Positions 7,738-14,591 of a stretch of 31,899 bases of DNA are shown here, piece after piece. The notes beneath the pieces are model-generated. The model made no database searches, was not told where the DNA came from, and saw nothing but the letters and a program-made list of their open reading frames with translations. A program made the translations under genes and the position numbers. Source of the DNA: a virus; IMG/VR virus record IMGVR_UViG_3300003322_000272, positions 1 to 31,899 of that record. One strand, written 5' to 3'. Position 1 is the first letter of the stretch; each line of letters starts with the position of its first letter.

Positions 7738-8153
7738 AAGTAGTCATTGAGCGCGTTTATCTAGAGACAGAAACACTTTCTAGTCTTTATGTTTTGGATG
7801 GTGCATTGGATACGGTTATCTATCAGTGCAAGGGCATGGAGCTACCTTGGAAAGAAAACAAGCGTTCAATATCCTGTATTCCAGAGGGAGAGTATACAGT
7901 CGTTAAAGAAGAGTTCACCGAAAAGCACCAATACCCACATTTTAGAGTATTGGATGTTAAAGGCAGATCAGGAATACTTTGGCATAAAATCACATATGTT
8001 AAGGATTTGAAAGGATGCCTAGGTATTGGTGGCGCTTTCCAAGACTTAAACAAGGACGGAGTACCGGACATAGTATCATCGGGTGTGACACTCCAAAAGC
8101 TTTACGACCTGTTACCTGATAGATTCCTAGCTATTTATCGGAAGAAACAGTAA
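7734..8153 (+). CDS. DUF5675 family protein, possible lysis-related enzyme
   Basis: 139 residues with the pattern I associate with DUF5675: an N-terminal strand, LPWKENKRSISCIPEGEYTV, then ILWHKITYVKDLKGCLGIG and a C-terminal helix (LYDLLPDRF). The His followed by a Gly-Cys pair loosely recalls the L,D-transpeptidase H...GC layout; that link is my inference. The segment DLNKDGVPD has the DxNxDGxxD spacing of an EF-hand-like calcium loop. It follows small membrane proteins, so a lytic or wall-related role is reasonable. Its last 23 bases overlap the end of the convergent gene on the other strand. Confidence 0.7.
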   Translation: MKVVIERVYLETETLSSLYVLDGALDTVIYQCKGMELPWKENKRSISCIPEGEYTVVKEEFTEKHQYPHFRVLDVKGRSGILWHKITYVKDLKGCLGIGGAFQDLNKDGVPDIVSSGVTLQKLYDLLPDRFLAIYRKKQ

Positions 8154-8388
8154 TGACGTCGTTTTTATTGACACTGAAATAACTCGGTGTAAGGGGTTTA
8201 TTAAACGTAAGCAATGTGCACCACAGTCTTCCAGTGAAAAGTATTTTCAATCGCTCACGGAATGATAATCCCATGCAGAAAACCACCTCACCGCGCTCAG
8301 TATCTGCCTTAAATGCTGGTAGAGGCAAATACTCTTTTTGGTCTTCAGCGAACACTACATTTTGCTCTTTGAATTCTATTGGCTTCAT
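8131..8388 (-). CDS. Widespread phage protein of unknown function (FTGRLW motif)
   Basis: 85 residues. The pattern KEYLPLPAFKAD, then MGLSFRERLKILFTGRLWC matches a small protein family found in many unrelated phages (L-S-x-R-E-R-L-x-x-L-F-x-G-x-x-W). No function is established that I know of. It is the last gene of the minus-strand operon and converges on the DUF5675 gene with a 23-bp overlap, leaving no room for a separate terminator between the two convergent units. Confidence 0.75.
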   Translation of the reverse strand: MKPIEFKEQNVVFAEDQKEYLPLPAFKADTERGEVVFCMGLSFRERLKILFTGRLWCTLLTFNKPLTPSYFSVNKNDVITVSSDK

Positions 8389-8389
8389 A

Positions 8390-8725
8390 TTAATTTAGAT
8401 TGATTCCTGTTTGATCTTTAGTGGCACTCATAGCTTTAGTTCGCTCGGTTTCGTACTCTATGTAATTGTCATAGAAGGTTACTTCCTGAACAGATCGGCC
8501 AATAAGTTTTAACTGTACGTCGGTTATAATGTGATCCATGGTGTATTGTATATAATATCCAGCAAGTATAATGAAGTACCCACGCGTATGACACAGACCA
8601 ACCACAGGCTTATTTTCAATGTATAATTCACGTTCAATATTATCCTCCATGATATGATTTTTCTGGATCAACGCAATGAGTTCCGGAAATTCATTTTTAA
8701 GTTGCTTGCGATTAAGCTTAATCAT
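8390..8725 (-). CDS. Hypothetical early protein
   Basis: 111 residues, soluble, mixed alpha/beta, no recognisable motif. Its start overlaps the preceding spanin-like gene by four bases and its stop is one base from the next start. The content is rich in Ile, Tyr and Glu. It belongs to the tail end of the minus-strand operon. Function unknown. Confidence 0.6.
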   Translation of the reverse strand: MIKLNRKQLKNEFPELIALIQKNHIMEDNIERELYIENKPVVGLCHTRGYFIILAGYYIQYTMDHIITDVQLKLIGRSVQEVTFYDNYIEYETERTKAMSATKDQTGINLN

Positions 8726-9351
8726 ATCCTTCTAATTAAAATCATCCCAATAACCCCTATAAAGATACCAACGATTAAGAACCAGTACCAGTTTGACCGG
8801 CTTTCGTTTGGCTTTACCTCCGTGGTGATAGTCTCTTTTTCGTACTCGAATTTATTCTGAAATACCTTAAAATCGTAACCTGCTTTACCTGCTATTGACC
8901 ATGCTCTTAAATGTACAGGTATTTTGTATTTGTGCGCGCCCACTGTAAACGGAACGTCTATCACCTTATCAATGCTGTCATCTGGACAAAATGCTTTCTG
9001 GGCGTATTTAATTGGATTCTTCGTTTTGACCCTCACTAGGCTATCAATGACCTTCTTTTGATTGCTTGTTATGTTTGCCATTGTTGATAGTAGTTCAGCG
9101 CATGCGTTTACCGCTTGCGTTGTGTCTACTTTTGCAATAGTGGAATCGTTGTCATTGATCGATGTTACGGTGATGGTGTCGTGAATTACTGTTTTAAGTG
9201 AATCCAGATGAGCGCCTAGCGCCTTGGCTTTTAACAGGTGAATGTTTGCCCGTCTTAAGTGGCGCTGTATCCTGGCATCAACGCATGATGTAAGCATAAA
9301 CAAAGCGACTACAAAAATCACTGTGAATAGGGTTAGTAAAAAAGATCTCAT
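8722..9351 (-). CDS. Unimolecular-spanin-like lipoprotein with C-terminal membrane helix
   Basis: 209 residues. The N-terminus is a lipoprotein signal (hydrophobic residues 4-20, lipobox LTSC with Cys23). After it comes a basic helix with the pattern RHLRRANIHLLKAKALGA, common in Bacteroidota phage proteins of this kind, then a beta-rich middle. The C-terminus has one membrane helix (NWYWFLIVGIFIGVIGMILI) ending in Arg-Arg-Ile. A lipid anchor at one end and a membrane helix at the other is the u-spanin architecture (phage T1 gp11 type) that bridges outer and inner membranes and fuses them at lysis. It is odd that it lies at the end of the early-strand operon and not beside the putative lysis genes. 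Confidence 0.72.
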   Translation of the reverse strand: MRSFLLTLFTVIFVVALFMLTSCVDARIQRHLRRANIHLLKAKALGAHLDSLKTVIHDTITVTSINDNDSTIAKVDTTQAVNACAELLSTMANITSNQKKVIDSLVRVKTKNPIKYAQKAFCPDDSIDKVIDVPFTVGAHKYKIPVHLRAWSIAGKAGYDFKVFQNKFEYEKETITTEVKPNESRSNWYWFLIVGIFIGVIGMILIRRI

Positions 9352-9800
9352 GATTCGATTGGTTCAAGGTAAACAATTGGCTTTCCGATTGATTCCGCGT
9401 AATTTATTTCAGATCGTGTTGATTCACCGATATAGCCGCCAACGTTAAGGACATGAACCTCGTCGCTGATGTCGATTTTTCGTTTGTGAAGTTCATCCGC
9501 CTTTTGTTTATAATCGCTTTCGGCTCCGTATTCACGCTGGATATCAACAAACATACAGCAAGGTAACAGCGCAATTTCACCTTTTATCACAGCTTCGTAT
9601 TCAGCTTTCTTGAAAGCATCCATAGCCACTCTAAGTGACCCGCAATAGCAAACAACTTTTTTGTGCGGCTCTAAAATGGATTGCATTTTATTTACCATTG
9701 TATGTACGGATCGATCATATAGACTCCACGATGTGCCGTCAGAATGCCAACCAACGAATACGTTATTTACTTGATAAAGTAGGTCCTTAAGTGTTTTCAT
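9348..9800 (-). CDS. Nucleoside 2-deoxyribosyltransferase-like / SLOG-type Rossmann protein
   Basis: 150 residues. Motifs include KVVCYCGSLRVAMDAFKKAE (beta-strand plus helix), DEVHVLNVGGYIGESTRSEI and a final strand GKPIVYLEP. The 'D-x-V-x-V-L-N-x-G-G-x-I-G-x-S-T' loop is the nucleotide-binding region of the nucleoside deoxyribosyltransferase / SLOG superfamily, often present in phages for nucleotide salvage or signalling-nucleotide binding. Both neighbours overlap it by four bases. The superfamily is a good match; the precise substrate cannot be told. Confidence 0.7.
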   Translation of the reverse strand: MKTLKDLLYQVNNVFVGWHSDGTSWSLYDRSVHTMVNKMQSILEPHKKVVCYCGSLRVAMDAFKKAEYEAVIKGEIALLPCCMFVDIQREYGAESDYKQKADELHKRKIDISDEVHVLNVGGYIGESTRSEINYAESIGKPIVYLEPIES

Positions 9801-10672
9801 GAGTGTTTTGTAATTAGTTCTTTTGCTTTTGAAAATTCCGATAGGACGTCCTGGTATGCTCGTTTCATTCCTTCGATCTGATGTGTGTCGAAGCTATCAA
9901 AGGGGTACACTTCACATCCACCGTTCTCAATTGAGATGTACGAATTTCTGATCCGGTATATCAAAAACTCTTTCATACGCTCGGCTGTCTCCTTCAGTTG
10001 ATCGCGTTCTTTCCGTAGTTTTTCAAATTGTCCAGGTGTATATCCTGGATAGGATGCGGCAATGCCTTTCTCAAGGCGATGCATAAGATTTGCTGGGCCA
10101 TATCCTTCTTCATCGCAATGTGCTTGCCAATGTGATTGAATCTCCTCGGCAGCTGCAACCATAACGGTGCGTAGATTTTTGGTTTCTTTATTTAATTGAT
10201 TAATTTCTGTTTTAAGTGATTCGATGTCTCTGCCTAGATACTCATTACTCTCCAAAAGAGTTTTAAACGCAACATCGTCAGGTATTTCATTATTCTCTTT
10301 GCGAACTTTTTCGAGTTCTAGTATCAGTTGATCGCGTTCTTTTTTAGCTTCATGCAATTCATCGCAAAGTCTTCTACAATCTTTACCTAATTCAAGATTG
10401 GTTTGATACTCTGATTCTACTTGCTCTTCTAAATCCTTTACCTTTACAATCAATTCCTCGCGTTCTTTTTGAAGGGAATCGATTTCAGCGCATGACTCTA
10501 TATTTGATTTTGCTAATCGGAGATGGCAATCAGTTGATGCATCGTCTCTAACTTCGCCTATCATTCTTTGCAGATCGTGCAGCAGTGTACCGTTTATCAC
10601 GCCTGTTTCAGCTATATGCAGGAAATTAGCCTTGTTGACGTTTAGCTTTGAAATGTATTGGTTCTTGTCCAT
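9797..10672 (-). CDS. Long coiled-coil protein
   Basis: 291 residues from ATG 10672; a longer upstream frame (to 10723) would overlap the preceding 55-aa gene, so the shorter start is chosen. About residues 60-180 form a near-continuous coiled coil with repeated K-E-R-(D/E)-(Q/E)-L units (QKEREELIVK, KKERDQLILE and KERDQLKETA later), visible in the DNA as a recurring 'ttgatcgcgttctt' string on the plus strand. A compact helical segment (AAEEIQSHWQAHCDEEGYGP) lies between coils. No enzyme motif is seen. It may be a scaffold or binding protein. Confidence 0.6.
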   Translation of the reverse strand: MDKNQYISKLNVNKANFLHIAETGVINGTLLHDLQRMIGEVRDDASTDCHLRLAKSNIESCAEIDSLQKEREELIVKVKDLEEQVESEYQTNLELGKDCRRLCDELHEAKKERDQLILELEKVRKENNEIPDDVAFKTLLESNEYLGRDIESLKTEINQLNKETKNLRTVMVAAAEEIQSHWQAHCDEEGYGPANLMHRLEKGIAASYPGYTPGQFEKLRKERDQLKETAERMKEFLIYRIRNSYISIENGGCEVYPFDSFDTHQIEGMKRAYQDVLSEFSKAKELITKHS

Positions 10673-10673
10673 A

Positions 10674-10841
10674 CTATTTTTTTGTTTGTAATTTAGCTTT
10701 CGCAGACCAGTACGCAGAAACAAAACGTTTAAGTTTAGCCTTAGACTTGAATGAGAAATAATCTTCCATGTCGCCCTCCATATTACTAGCCATCGATAGC
10801 AGCGCTTCTATCTCCAAGTTTGTGAGTTTGACTGTTCTCAT
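10674..10841 (-). CDS. Small early protein (55 aa)
   Basis: ATG at 10841, TAG at 10676-10674, one base before the next start. The sequence begins MRTVKLTNLEIEALLSMASN and ends in a basic helix (KSKAKLKRFVSAYWSAKAKL). The 'VKLTNxExxALLxM' opening is common among small early proteins of Bacteroidota phages. It fits exactly between its neighbours, which supports it as real. Function unknown; the basic C-terminal helix could bind nucleic acid. Confidence 0.6.
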   Translation of the reverse strand: MRTVKLTNLEIEALLSMASNMEGDMEDYFSFKSKAKLKRFVSAYWSAKAKLQTKK

Positions 10842-10871
10842 GCTATTTTTCTTTAGTGTCTATAGGAGGTT

Positions 10872-11363
10872 TTACGGATTTACAGCGTTCATACCAGCAG
10901 TGTATGCATCATCTATTTCGCGTTTAAGTCGTTGATTTTCCGAAATCTTTTCCGATAAAAGTGATTCAAGATCCTTAATTCGCTTTTCCATTTCTAATGC
11001 CTCAACACCACCACTTTCTATTTCAGAGATAAAATTGGCACCCTCCTCCTCCTTATCTGCTAGAAGAGATTCGAGGTCTTTGATGCGATGATTAGCAAAT
11101 TCTAGTGCTTGGTTAAGATCAGAGTTTACTTCCTCCAGCTTCTTTATCTTCGCTTCGTATTCTAACAAACCCTTGTTTACTTGCTTAATAGTATTAGATT
11201 GACTCTTTATAGCCTCTTCAGCCTCCATTTTCGCTCGGTTGTATCCGAATTGGTCGCCTTCGAGGAAACCAGCGTGCCTGTGAGATATGCCGCTACCCTT
11301 TATGTTTCCAGGCCAAGTATTTATTGGATATCGTATTTCAGCCTCTTCTTTAGCAGTGTTCAT
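10872..11363 (-). CDS. Coiled-coil protein with duplicated heptad block
   Basis: 163 residues. The N-terminal third (RYPINTWPGNIKG...HAGFLEGDQFGYNRA) is compact, and residues about 45-150 are coiled coil. An internal duplication is visible: RIKDLESLLADK and later RIKDLESLLSEK. The HAGFLEGDQFGYNRA pattern resembles short segments of other phage coiled-coil proteins in this operon class. Together with the 291-aa coiled-coil protein downstream it suggests a pair arising from a shared ancestor or acting together. Function unknown. Confidence 0.55.
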   Translation of the reverse strand: MNTAKEEAEIRYPINTWPGNIKGSGISHRHAGFLEGDQFGYNRAKMEAEEAIKSQSNTIKQVNKGLLEYEAKIKKLEEVNSDLNQALEFANHRIKDLESLLADKEEEGANFISEIESGGVEALEMEKRIKDLESLLSEKISENQRLKREIDDAYTAGMNAVNP

Positions 11364-11408
11364 ATATTTTTGTATGTTATTCGTCTACAGATTCGATTTA
11401 CAGTGTGT

Positions 11409-11561
11409 TTAGGCAAGTTGTACGATGGCTGCTATTAAATCAGGCAATTCGTCATCCGATGCTTTTTTAAGGTTTGTGACCATCTTTTCGAAAGCATCAA
11501 TAGTTCGGTGACATTTCAAAAGCTCAAGCTGGTACTTTTTGATTGAAACTATGCTTTTCAT
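11409..11561 (-). CDS. Small early protein (50 aa)
   Basis: ATG at 11561, TAA at 11411-11409. The start lies six bases from the stop of the preceding gene (11567). The sequence (MKSIVSIKKYQLELLKCHRT then IDAFEKMVTNLKKASDDELP) is a helical hairpin type with alternating charged and hydrophobic residues. No family is recognised. It fills the gap between two longer genes with tight spacing and has coding-like composition. Confidence 0.55.
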   Translation of the reverse strand: MKSIVSIKKYQLELLKCHRTIDAFEKMVTNLKKASDDELPDLIAAIVQLA

Positions 11562-11566
11562 ATCTT

Positions 11567-12103
11567 TTAACTTTTTTCTTTGTTCAATTCCTGACGACGC
11601 ATTCTTTCGGCTTTGAAGGCTTTGTAATTCTCATCGTCTGACCAATGCTTTTTAGGTTCTGGTTTCAATGCCGTTCCTTCAGCGATCCGCTTTTTGAACG
11701 ACTCGTAATCAACTTTATCAAGCGGTTCGTTAAAATCCATTTTCAGTTTCAAGTTCTCTTTCTCTCGTTCGGCTGCTTGCTTCTCCAATGCCTGTGACAT
11801 CCATTTTGAAACCACATCAGGAGTTAACCGGTATATCTTATCCTGATCGATAGGCGGTTTAGCTAGACAATTTAAAATCAATTCTAATGGCTCGAACCCA
11901 TAGTTGTCAAATATCCATTCGGCTAGAAGCACAGAGTTACCTGGAGTCCAGTTGGGTATCTGCCATAGCATAGAAATCTTTTCTAGGCTACGGGCAATTA
12001 GTCCAAGCGTTTCCTCTTTATTACTTTGCTCCCTGAGAATGACGTCCGGCAATAATGTCGTCGATTTGCTGACCTCTGTTGATGAAGCTTTTATTGGCTG
12101 CAT
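11567..12103 (-). CDS. Hypothetical protein, possible replication accessory factor
   Basis: 178 residues. The N-terminal half is hydrophobic-helical (LWQIPNWTPGNSVLLAEWIF), and the C-terminal half is highly charged with many Lys and Glu. The first ATG lies 82 bases inside the preceding gene, a long overlap, so the real start may be a later TTG. The pattern of a conserved helical domain (FEPLELILNCLAKPP...YRLTPDVVSKWMSQALE) followed by a charged tail is similar to replication-associated proteins I have seen in Bacteroidota mobile elements, but I cannot name a family. Confidence 0.55.
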   Translation of the reverse strand: MQPIKASSTEVSKSTTLLPDVILREQSNKEETLGLIARSLEKISMLWQIPNWTPGNSVLLAEWIFDNYGFEPLELILNCLAKPPIDQDKIYRLTPDVVSKWMSQALEKQAAEREKENLKLKMDFNEPLDKVDYESFKKRIAEGTALKPEPKKHWSDDENYKAFKAERMRRQELNKEKS

Positions 12104-12380
12104 TTACGTATAAGCTGTTAAAGTTGCTGTTAATGTTCTTCAATTCAAGGTGTTCTAACATCCACCTATCAGTTATCGAAACCAGAAAGCCGTGCAAGCT
12201 GTTTATAATGGTTTCGCTTGTTACCTCCATGTTCCGGTCTTTTATCTTAAACTCAATCTTTTTAAGAAGGTGTTTAAGATTAGCCGCGTCAACTGCTGCA
12301 AATGCATACGTGTGCCCTGTCTTCATCTTATAGAAGCTCATCCAAACTTCTATGCATGGTTTCCAATGGGGGGTTTTCAT
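12021..12380 (-). CDS. Hypothetical early protein, all-helical
   Basis: 119 residues from ATG 12380; a TTG further upstream overlaps the previous stop, so ATG is preferred. The ATG follows the preceding TAG by two bases. Features include a Trp-rich opening (MKTPHWKPCIEVWMSFYKMK), then helices with HLLKKIEFKIKDR and SITDRWMLEHLELKNINSN. The overall pattern recalls helicase-loader or replication accessory proteins paired with the next gene, but this is a guess from composition and pairing. Confidence 0.55.
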   Translation of the reverse strand: MKTPHWKPCIEVWMSFYKMKTGHTYAFAAVDAANLKHLLKKIEFKIKDRNMEVTSETIINSLHGFLVSITDRWMLEHLELKNINSNFNSLYVNAANKSFINRGQQIDDIIAGRHSQGAK

Positions 12381-12382
12381 AG

Positions 12383-12955
12383 CTAACAAGAACAAGTAAA
12401 AAATACATCCTTATCAGCAACATTAACCCCGCGCACTATTTCGTAATGCTTCCAGAATTCGTCAAACTCATTCCAATGGTCTTTGTAAATTTCGGAATTA
12501 TCATAAGTATAATCATGCTCATCATTCCATCCATCCGCTGCGTGCATGAGTCTGTCCGGGTGTAGTTTGAGTTTGGCGGCGAAATCACTTATCCAATCCC
12601 ATGACTTTTCAATATCTGTCTTTTCAGACTTAATGGCCTCTGGCTCTGGCTGCGGTTCAAAATCAGGATGACTCCAAACGTGGCGTAGGGAAGTTATTTT
12701 TCTTGGGTATATAACCATCCAAAAATTTTGTCCTGGCATCACTTTGGTTTTTAAAAACGGGTCAACAATCCCAATTTTCTTATCCACTGAAGATGATGCT
12801 TTGCCGTTTACCAATCCTATATCCTGACCTGGAAATAGAACCTCATCCGATGTCATCGGTTCAACTGCTAAGTGTATTGCATCTCTTGCACCCTGTTCGA
12901 ATATCGTTCCGAGTGTTTCTAGTGCGTCTGTTGCTACTGATCTTTTGTCTGACAT
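12383..12955 (-). CDS. Widely distributed phage protein of unknown function
   Basis: 190 residues. The block EQGARDAIHLAVEPMTSDEV, then LFPGQDIGLVNGKAS, GIVDPFLKTKVMPGQNFWMV and ITSLRHVWSHPDF matches a conserved protein seen in many phages: R-D-A-x-H-x-A-V, P-G-x-x-I-G-L, G-I-V-D-P-F-L, P-G-x-x-F-W, L-R-H-x-W-x-H-P. I know of no defined function. The C-terminal third is acidic and His/Tyr/Trp-rich (EHDYTYDNSEIYKDHWNEF) and ends in two Cys. It is preceded by a 64-bp gap. Confidence 0.7.
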   Translation of the reverse strand: MSDKRSVATDALETLGTIFEQGARDAIHLAVEPMTSDEVLFPGQDIGLVNGKASSSVDKKIGIVDPFLKTKVMPGQNFWMVIYPRKITSLRHVWSHPDFEPQPEPEAIKSEKTDIEKSWDWISDFAAKLKLHPDRLMHAADGWNDEHDYTYDNSEIYKDHWNEFDEFWKHYEIVRGVNVADKDVFFTCSC

Positions 12956-13019
12956 ATAGTTTAAAAGTTAAGTTCTGCAATGTTAAGAAACGGCTAGGTA
13001 TCGGTCAGGGAAAGCAAGT

Positions 13020-13337
13020 CTACCCCCTACCCCCTTTAAGAGAATAGACAAGCATATTACCTGACCATTCTGCATAGTTGAAGAATCCGTATAGTTTATC
13101 TTGGCTGTGATCGGGAAGCAAGTCGTAAGGCCCATCTATCACATTTAACAGGGCTTTCCCCTTGTCGGGTAACGCTAGATTTCCGTAAGAAATACGGCCC
13201 TGAAAAGCAAAAGGCCGTAAACAGCGAAGCCCTGCGAGAGTCGGCGTCGGAAACCTCCCCCCACAGGGCTTCAAAATTCTTACGAATTCACCACGTTTAA
13301 CGTGTCCGACGTGAATTGTGTTCAAACCTACAAACAT
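13020..13337 (-). CDS. Uncertain early ORF spanning a structured region
   Basis: 105 codons. The ATG overlaps the stop of the previous gene by ten bases, which supports translation. The C-terminal 45 residues look protein-like (NVIDGPYDLLPDHSQDKLYG then FFNYAEWSGNMLVYSL), whereas the first half (ILKPCGGRFPTPTLAGLRCL) is unusually rich in Cys, Pro, Gly and Arg and coincides with the GC-rich inverted repeats at 13179-13317. The reading frame may be real throughout, may start at an internal GTG after the structured element, or may be a chance frame over an RNA. No family recognised. Confidence 0.35.
   Translation of the reverse strand: MFVGLNTIHVGHVKRGEFVRILKPCGGRFPTPTLAGLRCLRPFAFQGRISYGNLALPDKGKALLNVIDGPYDLLPDHSQDKLYGFFNYAEWSGNMLVYSLKGGRG
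13179..13317 (-). ncRNA. Candidate structured RNA element (or DNA origin-like structure)
   Basis: Four adjacent inverted repeats pack into 139 bp. They are ATTTC/GAAAT (13179-13183/13189-13193); TACGGCC/GGCCGTA (13193-13199/13213-13219); GAAGCCCTG/CAGGGCTTC (13226-13234/13264-13272) with a 29-nt GC-rich loop; and AATTCAC/GTGAATT (13285-13291/13311-13317) enclosing CACGTT-T-AACGTG (13292-13304). In addition CGTCGGA in the loop of the third repeat (13245-13251) is complementary to TCCGACG (13305-13311), allowing a tertiary contact. CAGGGCTT recurs at 13149-13156, giving an alternative partner. The GC content is well above that of its surroundings. Strand is assumed from the operon direction. 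It matches no RNA family I know. Confidence 0.4.
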
Positions 13338-13543
13338 TTCCTCAAAGCGTCAAACTCATCACGAAAAATATTTGCACGGTGTATTTCGTCTATTACAAGG
13401 CTTGTAGGCTTCTTTTTTCTTAATGCTAGTATTCGCCTGTCCAAAGCATCAATCGTTCGCTGTAGGCCGTCTGTGGTCATAAATGAACCGGTTTCAATAA
13501 TATCCTTGAATGTGCGTGCTCCACGCTTTTTGAAATGTCTCAT
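13328..13543 (-). CDS. Small basic early protein
   Basis: 71 residues, strongly basic at the N-terminus (MRHFKKRGARTFKDI) with a helical middle (LQRTIDALDRRILALRKKKP). The start lies in an ATGA overlap with the preceding 56-aa gene and the stop overlaps the next ATG. A basic helical protein of this size could bind nucleic acids. No family recognised. Confidence 0.55.
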   Translation of the reverse strand: MRHFKKRGARTFKDIIETGSFMTTDGLQRTIDALDRRILALRKKKPTSLVIDEIHRANIFRDEFDALRKCL

Positions 13544-13710
13544 AGGTCCCGGTATTTTTCAGCATACTCCTTTCTTGCTCTCTTACTTTTTGACTTTATC
13601 CAGTCTTCGAAATTGTCACTGAATATGAACCCGTAATCTCCCGATCCTGGGTTTCGTTCTGTCTCACCTCTTTGACGAGATACTTTAGGGAAGTAATGTC
13701 GTTTGGTCAT
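13540..13710 (-). CDS. Small early protein (56 aa)
   Basis: ATG at 13710 in an ATGA overlap with the upstream gene and TGA at 13542-13540 in an ATGA overlap with the downstream gene. The sequence (MTKRHYFPKVSRQRGETERN, then GFIFSDNFEDWIKSKSKRAR) is basic with a Gly/Ser loop and an aromatic centre. Four-base overlaps on both sides are good evidence that it is a real gene. Function unknown. Confidence 0.6.
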   Translation of the reverse strand: MTKRHYFPKVSRQRGETERNPGSGDYGFIFSDNFEDWIKSKSKRARKEYAEKYRDL

Positions 13711-13943
13711 GGATTTTCGTTTTTATTCAAGTACTCCGTTCTAATTCCTTCAATGTCAACGCCGGTGTGGCGTAGCTCTGCCAGCTGATTTCCGTATTCA
13801 TACAGCACCTTCATAATCTTTGGGTGAGCACTGAACCAGTAGGAGTTCCACTTGATAGAATGGCCAATGTCTTCGAATGCTTTGCTCTCGATGTCCGATG
13901 TCACGCCGGATACGTCTGCCAACCATTTAATTATTTTTTTCAT
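13707..13943 (-). CDS. Hypothetical early protein
   Basis: 78 residues, helical, with an amphipathic start (MKKIIKWLADVSGVTSDIES) and a Trp/His-rich centre (IKWNSYWFSAHPKIMKVLYE). The start is one base from the stop of the HNH-type gene; the end overlaps the next gene by four bases. No recognised family. Confidence 0.55.
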   Translation of the reverse strand: MKKIIKWLADVSGVTSDIESKAFEDIGHSIKWNSYWFSAHPKIMKVLYEYGNQLAELRHTGVDIEGIRTEYLNKNENP

Positions 13944-13944
13944 A

Positions 13945-14403
13945 TCATTTTTGTTTTCTAAATACCGGATCAGTTACACGTAAGAAGCTGTAGCCGTTTT
14001 CACAGGCCCACTTTGGATGCTCTTCGATGTAGCGGTGAGCTTCAAGGCAAAGAGGGATCCAATATCGTTTGTCAATTAAAAGAGGCTGTTCGTTCTCTCT
14101 AGCCCATTCATCCGCAAATCCTATCCTACCCATTTGATGGTGGACCGTTAGGTTATATTTTATCGGGCAGTTGTGAGGGAATCGCGCTTGGCACTTTTTA
14201 CCCTTTATCCATTTCTTCCGCTCGCGGAGATATATTTTATCCCATGTCCTCTGACTATGTGCATGTCGGAAGTCCTTCCATTTTTTAGGCTCCTTCACTT
14301 CGATATGTTTTGCCTCCGCCTTTCGCAACTCGCGTGCGCATGTCGAACAAAGCCCCGTGTCTTTATTCTCTACCGGTCTTCCGTCTCCGTTGATGCAGTA
14401 CAT
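13945..14403 (-). CDS. HNH-type zinc nuclease-like protein (NinG/endonuclease VII-like)
   Basis: 152 residues. There is an N-terminal Cys set (Cys3, then LCSTC) and a basic helix. A second metal-binding block follows: KKCQARFPHNC, then NLTVHHQMGR, then WIPLCLEAHRYIEEHP. The 'C-x(n)-C ... x-V-H-H-x-x-G-R ... W-x-P-L-C-x-x-x-H-x-x-I' order is that of HNH-like nucleases common in phage early regions (recombination junction nucleases of NinG or endonuclease VII type). It overlaps the preceding gene by 34 bases. It probably works with the annealase and exonuclease in recombination or DNA processing. Family is inferred by motif, not by search. Confidence 0.62.
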   Translation of the reverse strand: MYCINGDGRPVENKDTGLCSTCARELRKAEAKHIEVKEPKKWKDFRHAHSQRTWDKIYLRERKKWIKGKKCQARFPHNCPIKYNLTVHHQMGRIGFADEWARENEQPLLIDKRYWIPLCLEAHRYIEEHPKWACENGYSFLRVTDPVFRKQK

Positions 14404-14591
14404 AGTTCTTTGTAGTTTGGTATTTGACGTCTATACTTATGCAGCAATTCAATCATCTTTCGTTTACCTGCTTCGGTCATATCTCTATCAATCCAATTCG
14501 AAAGTTGATTAACAAAACGCTTGTCAAACGACCCAGGTAAAAACCTGCATCTAGTCAACGCGCTTGCTACCCTTAACTCCGTTGTTGTCAT
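14370..14591 (-). CDS. Small phage protein with FxPGSFDKRF motif
   Basis: 73 residues from ATG 14591; a longer frame to 14666 is possible, but would overlap the upstream gene by more than 110 bases. The pattern CRFLPGSFDKRFVNQLSN and KMIELLHKYRRQIPNY matches a small family widespread in phages and mobile elements (F-x-P-G-S-x-D-K-R-F-x-x-x-L ... Y-R-R-Q-I). Its function is not known to me. It overlaps the next gene by 34 bases. Confidence 0.65.
   Translation of the reverse strand: MTTTELRVASALTRCRFLPGSFDKRFVNQLSNWIDRDMTEAGKRKMIELLHKYRRQIPNYKELCTASTETEDR

Noticed and set aside
8150-8175. Possible bidirectional terminator around GACGTC with T run at the convergent gene ends
   Set aside because: The palindrome is only six bases without a loop and the T run is short, so a stable stem is not supported.
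13020-13154. Alternative minus-strand ORF reading MGLTTCFPITAKIN in another frame over the end of the 105-codon ORF
   Set aside because: Its start is not coupled to an upstream gene, and the competing frame has a better protein-like C-terminus and a coupled start; neither is certain.
13226-13272. tRNA-like reading of the GAAGCCCTG/CAGGGCTTC stem
   Set aside because: Only 47 nt between the ends with no anticodon or T arm; too short for a tRNA.
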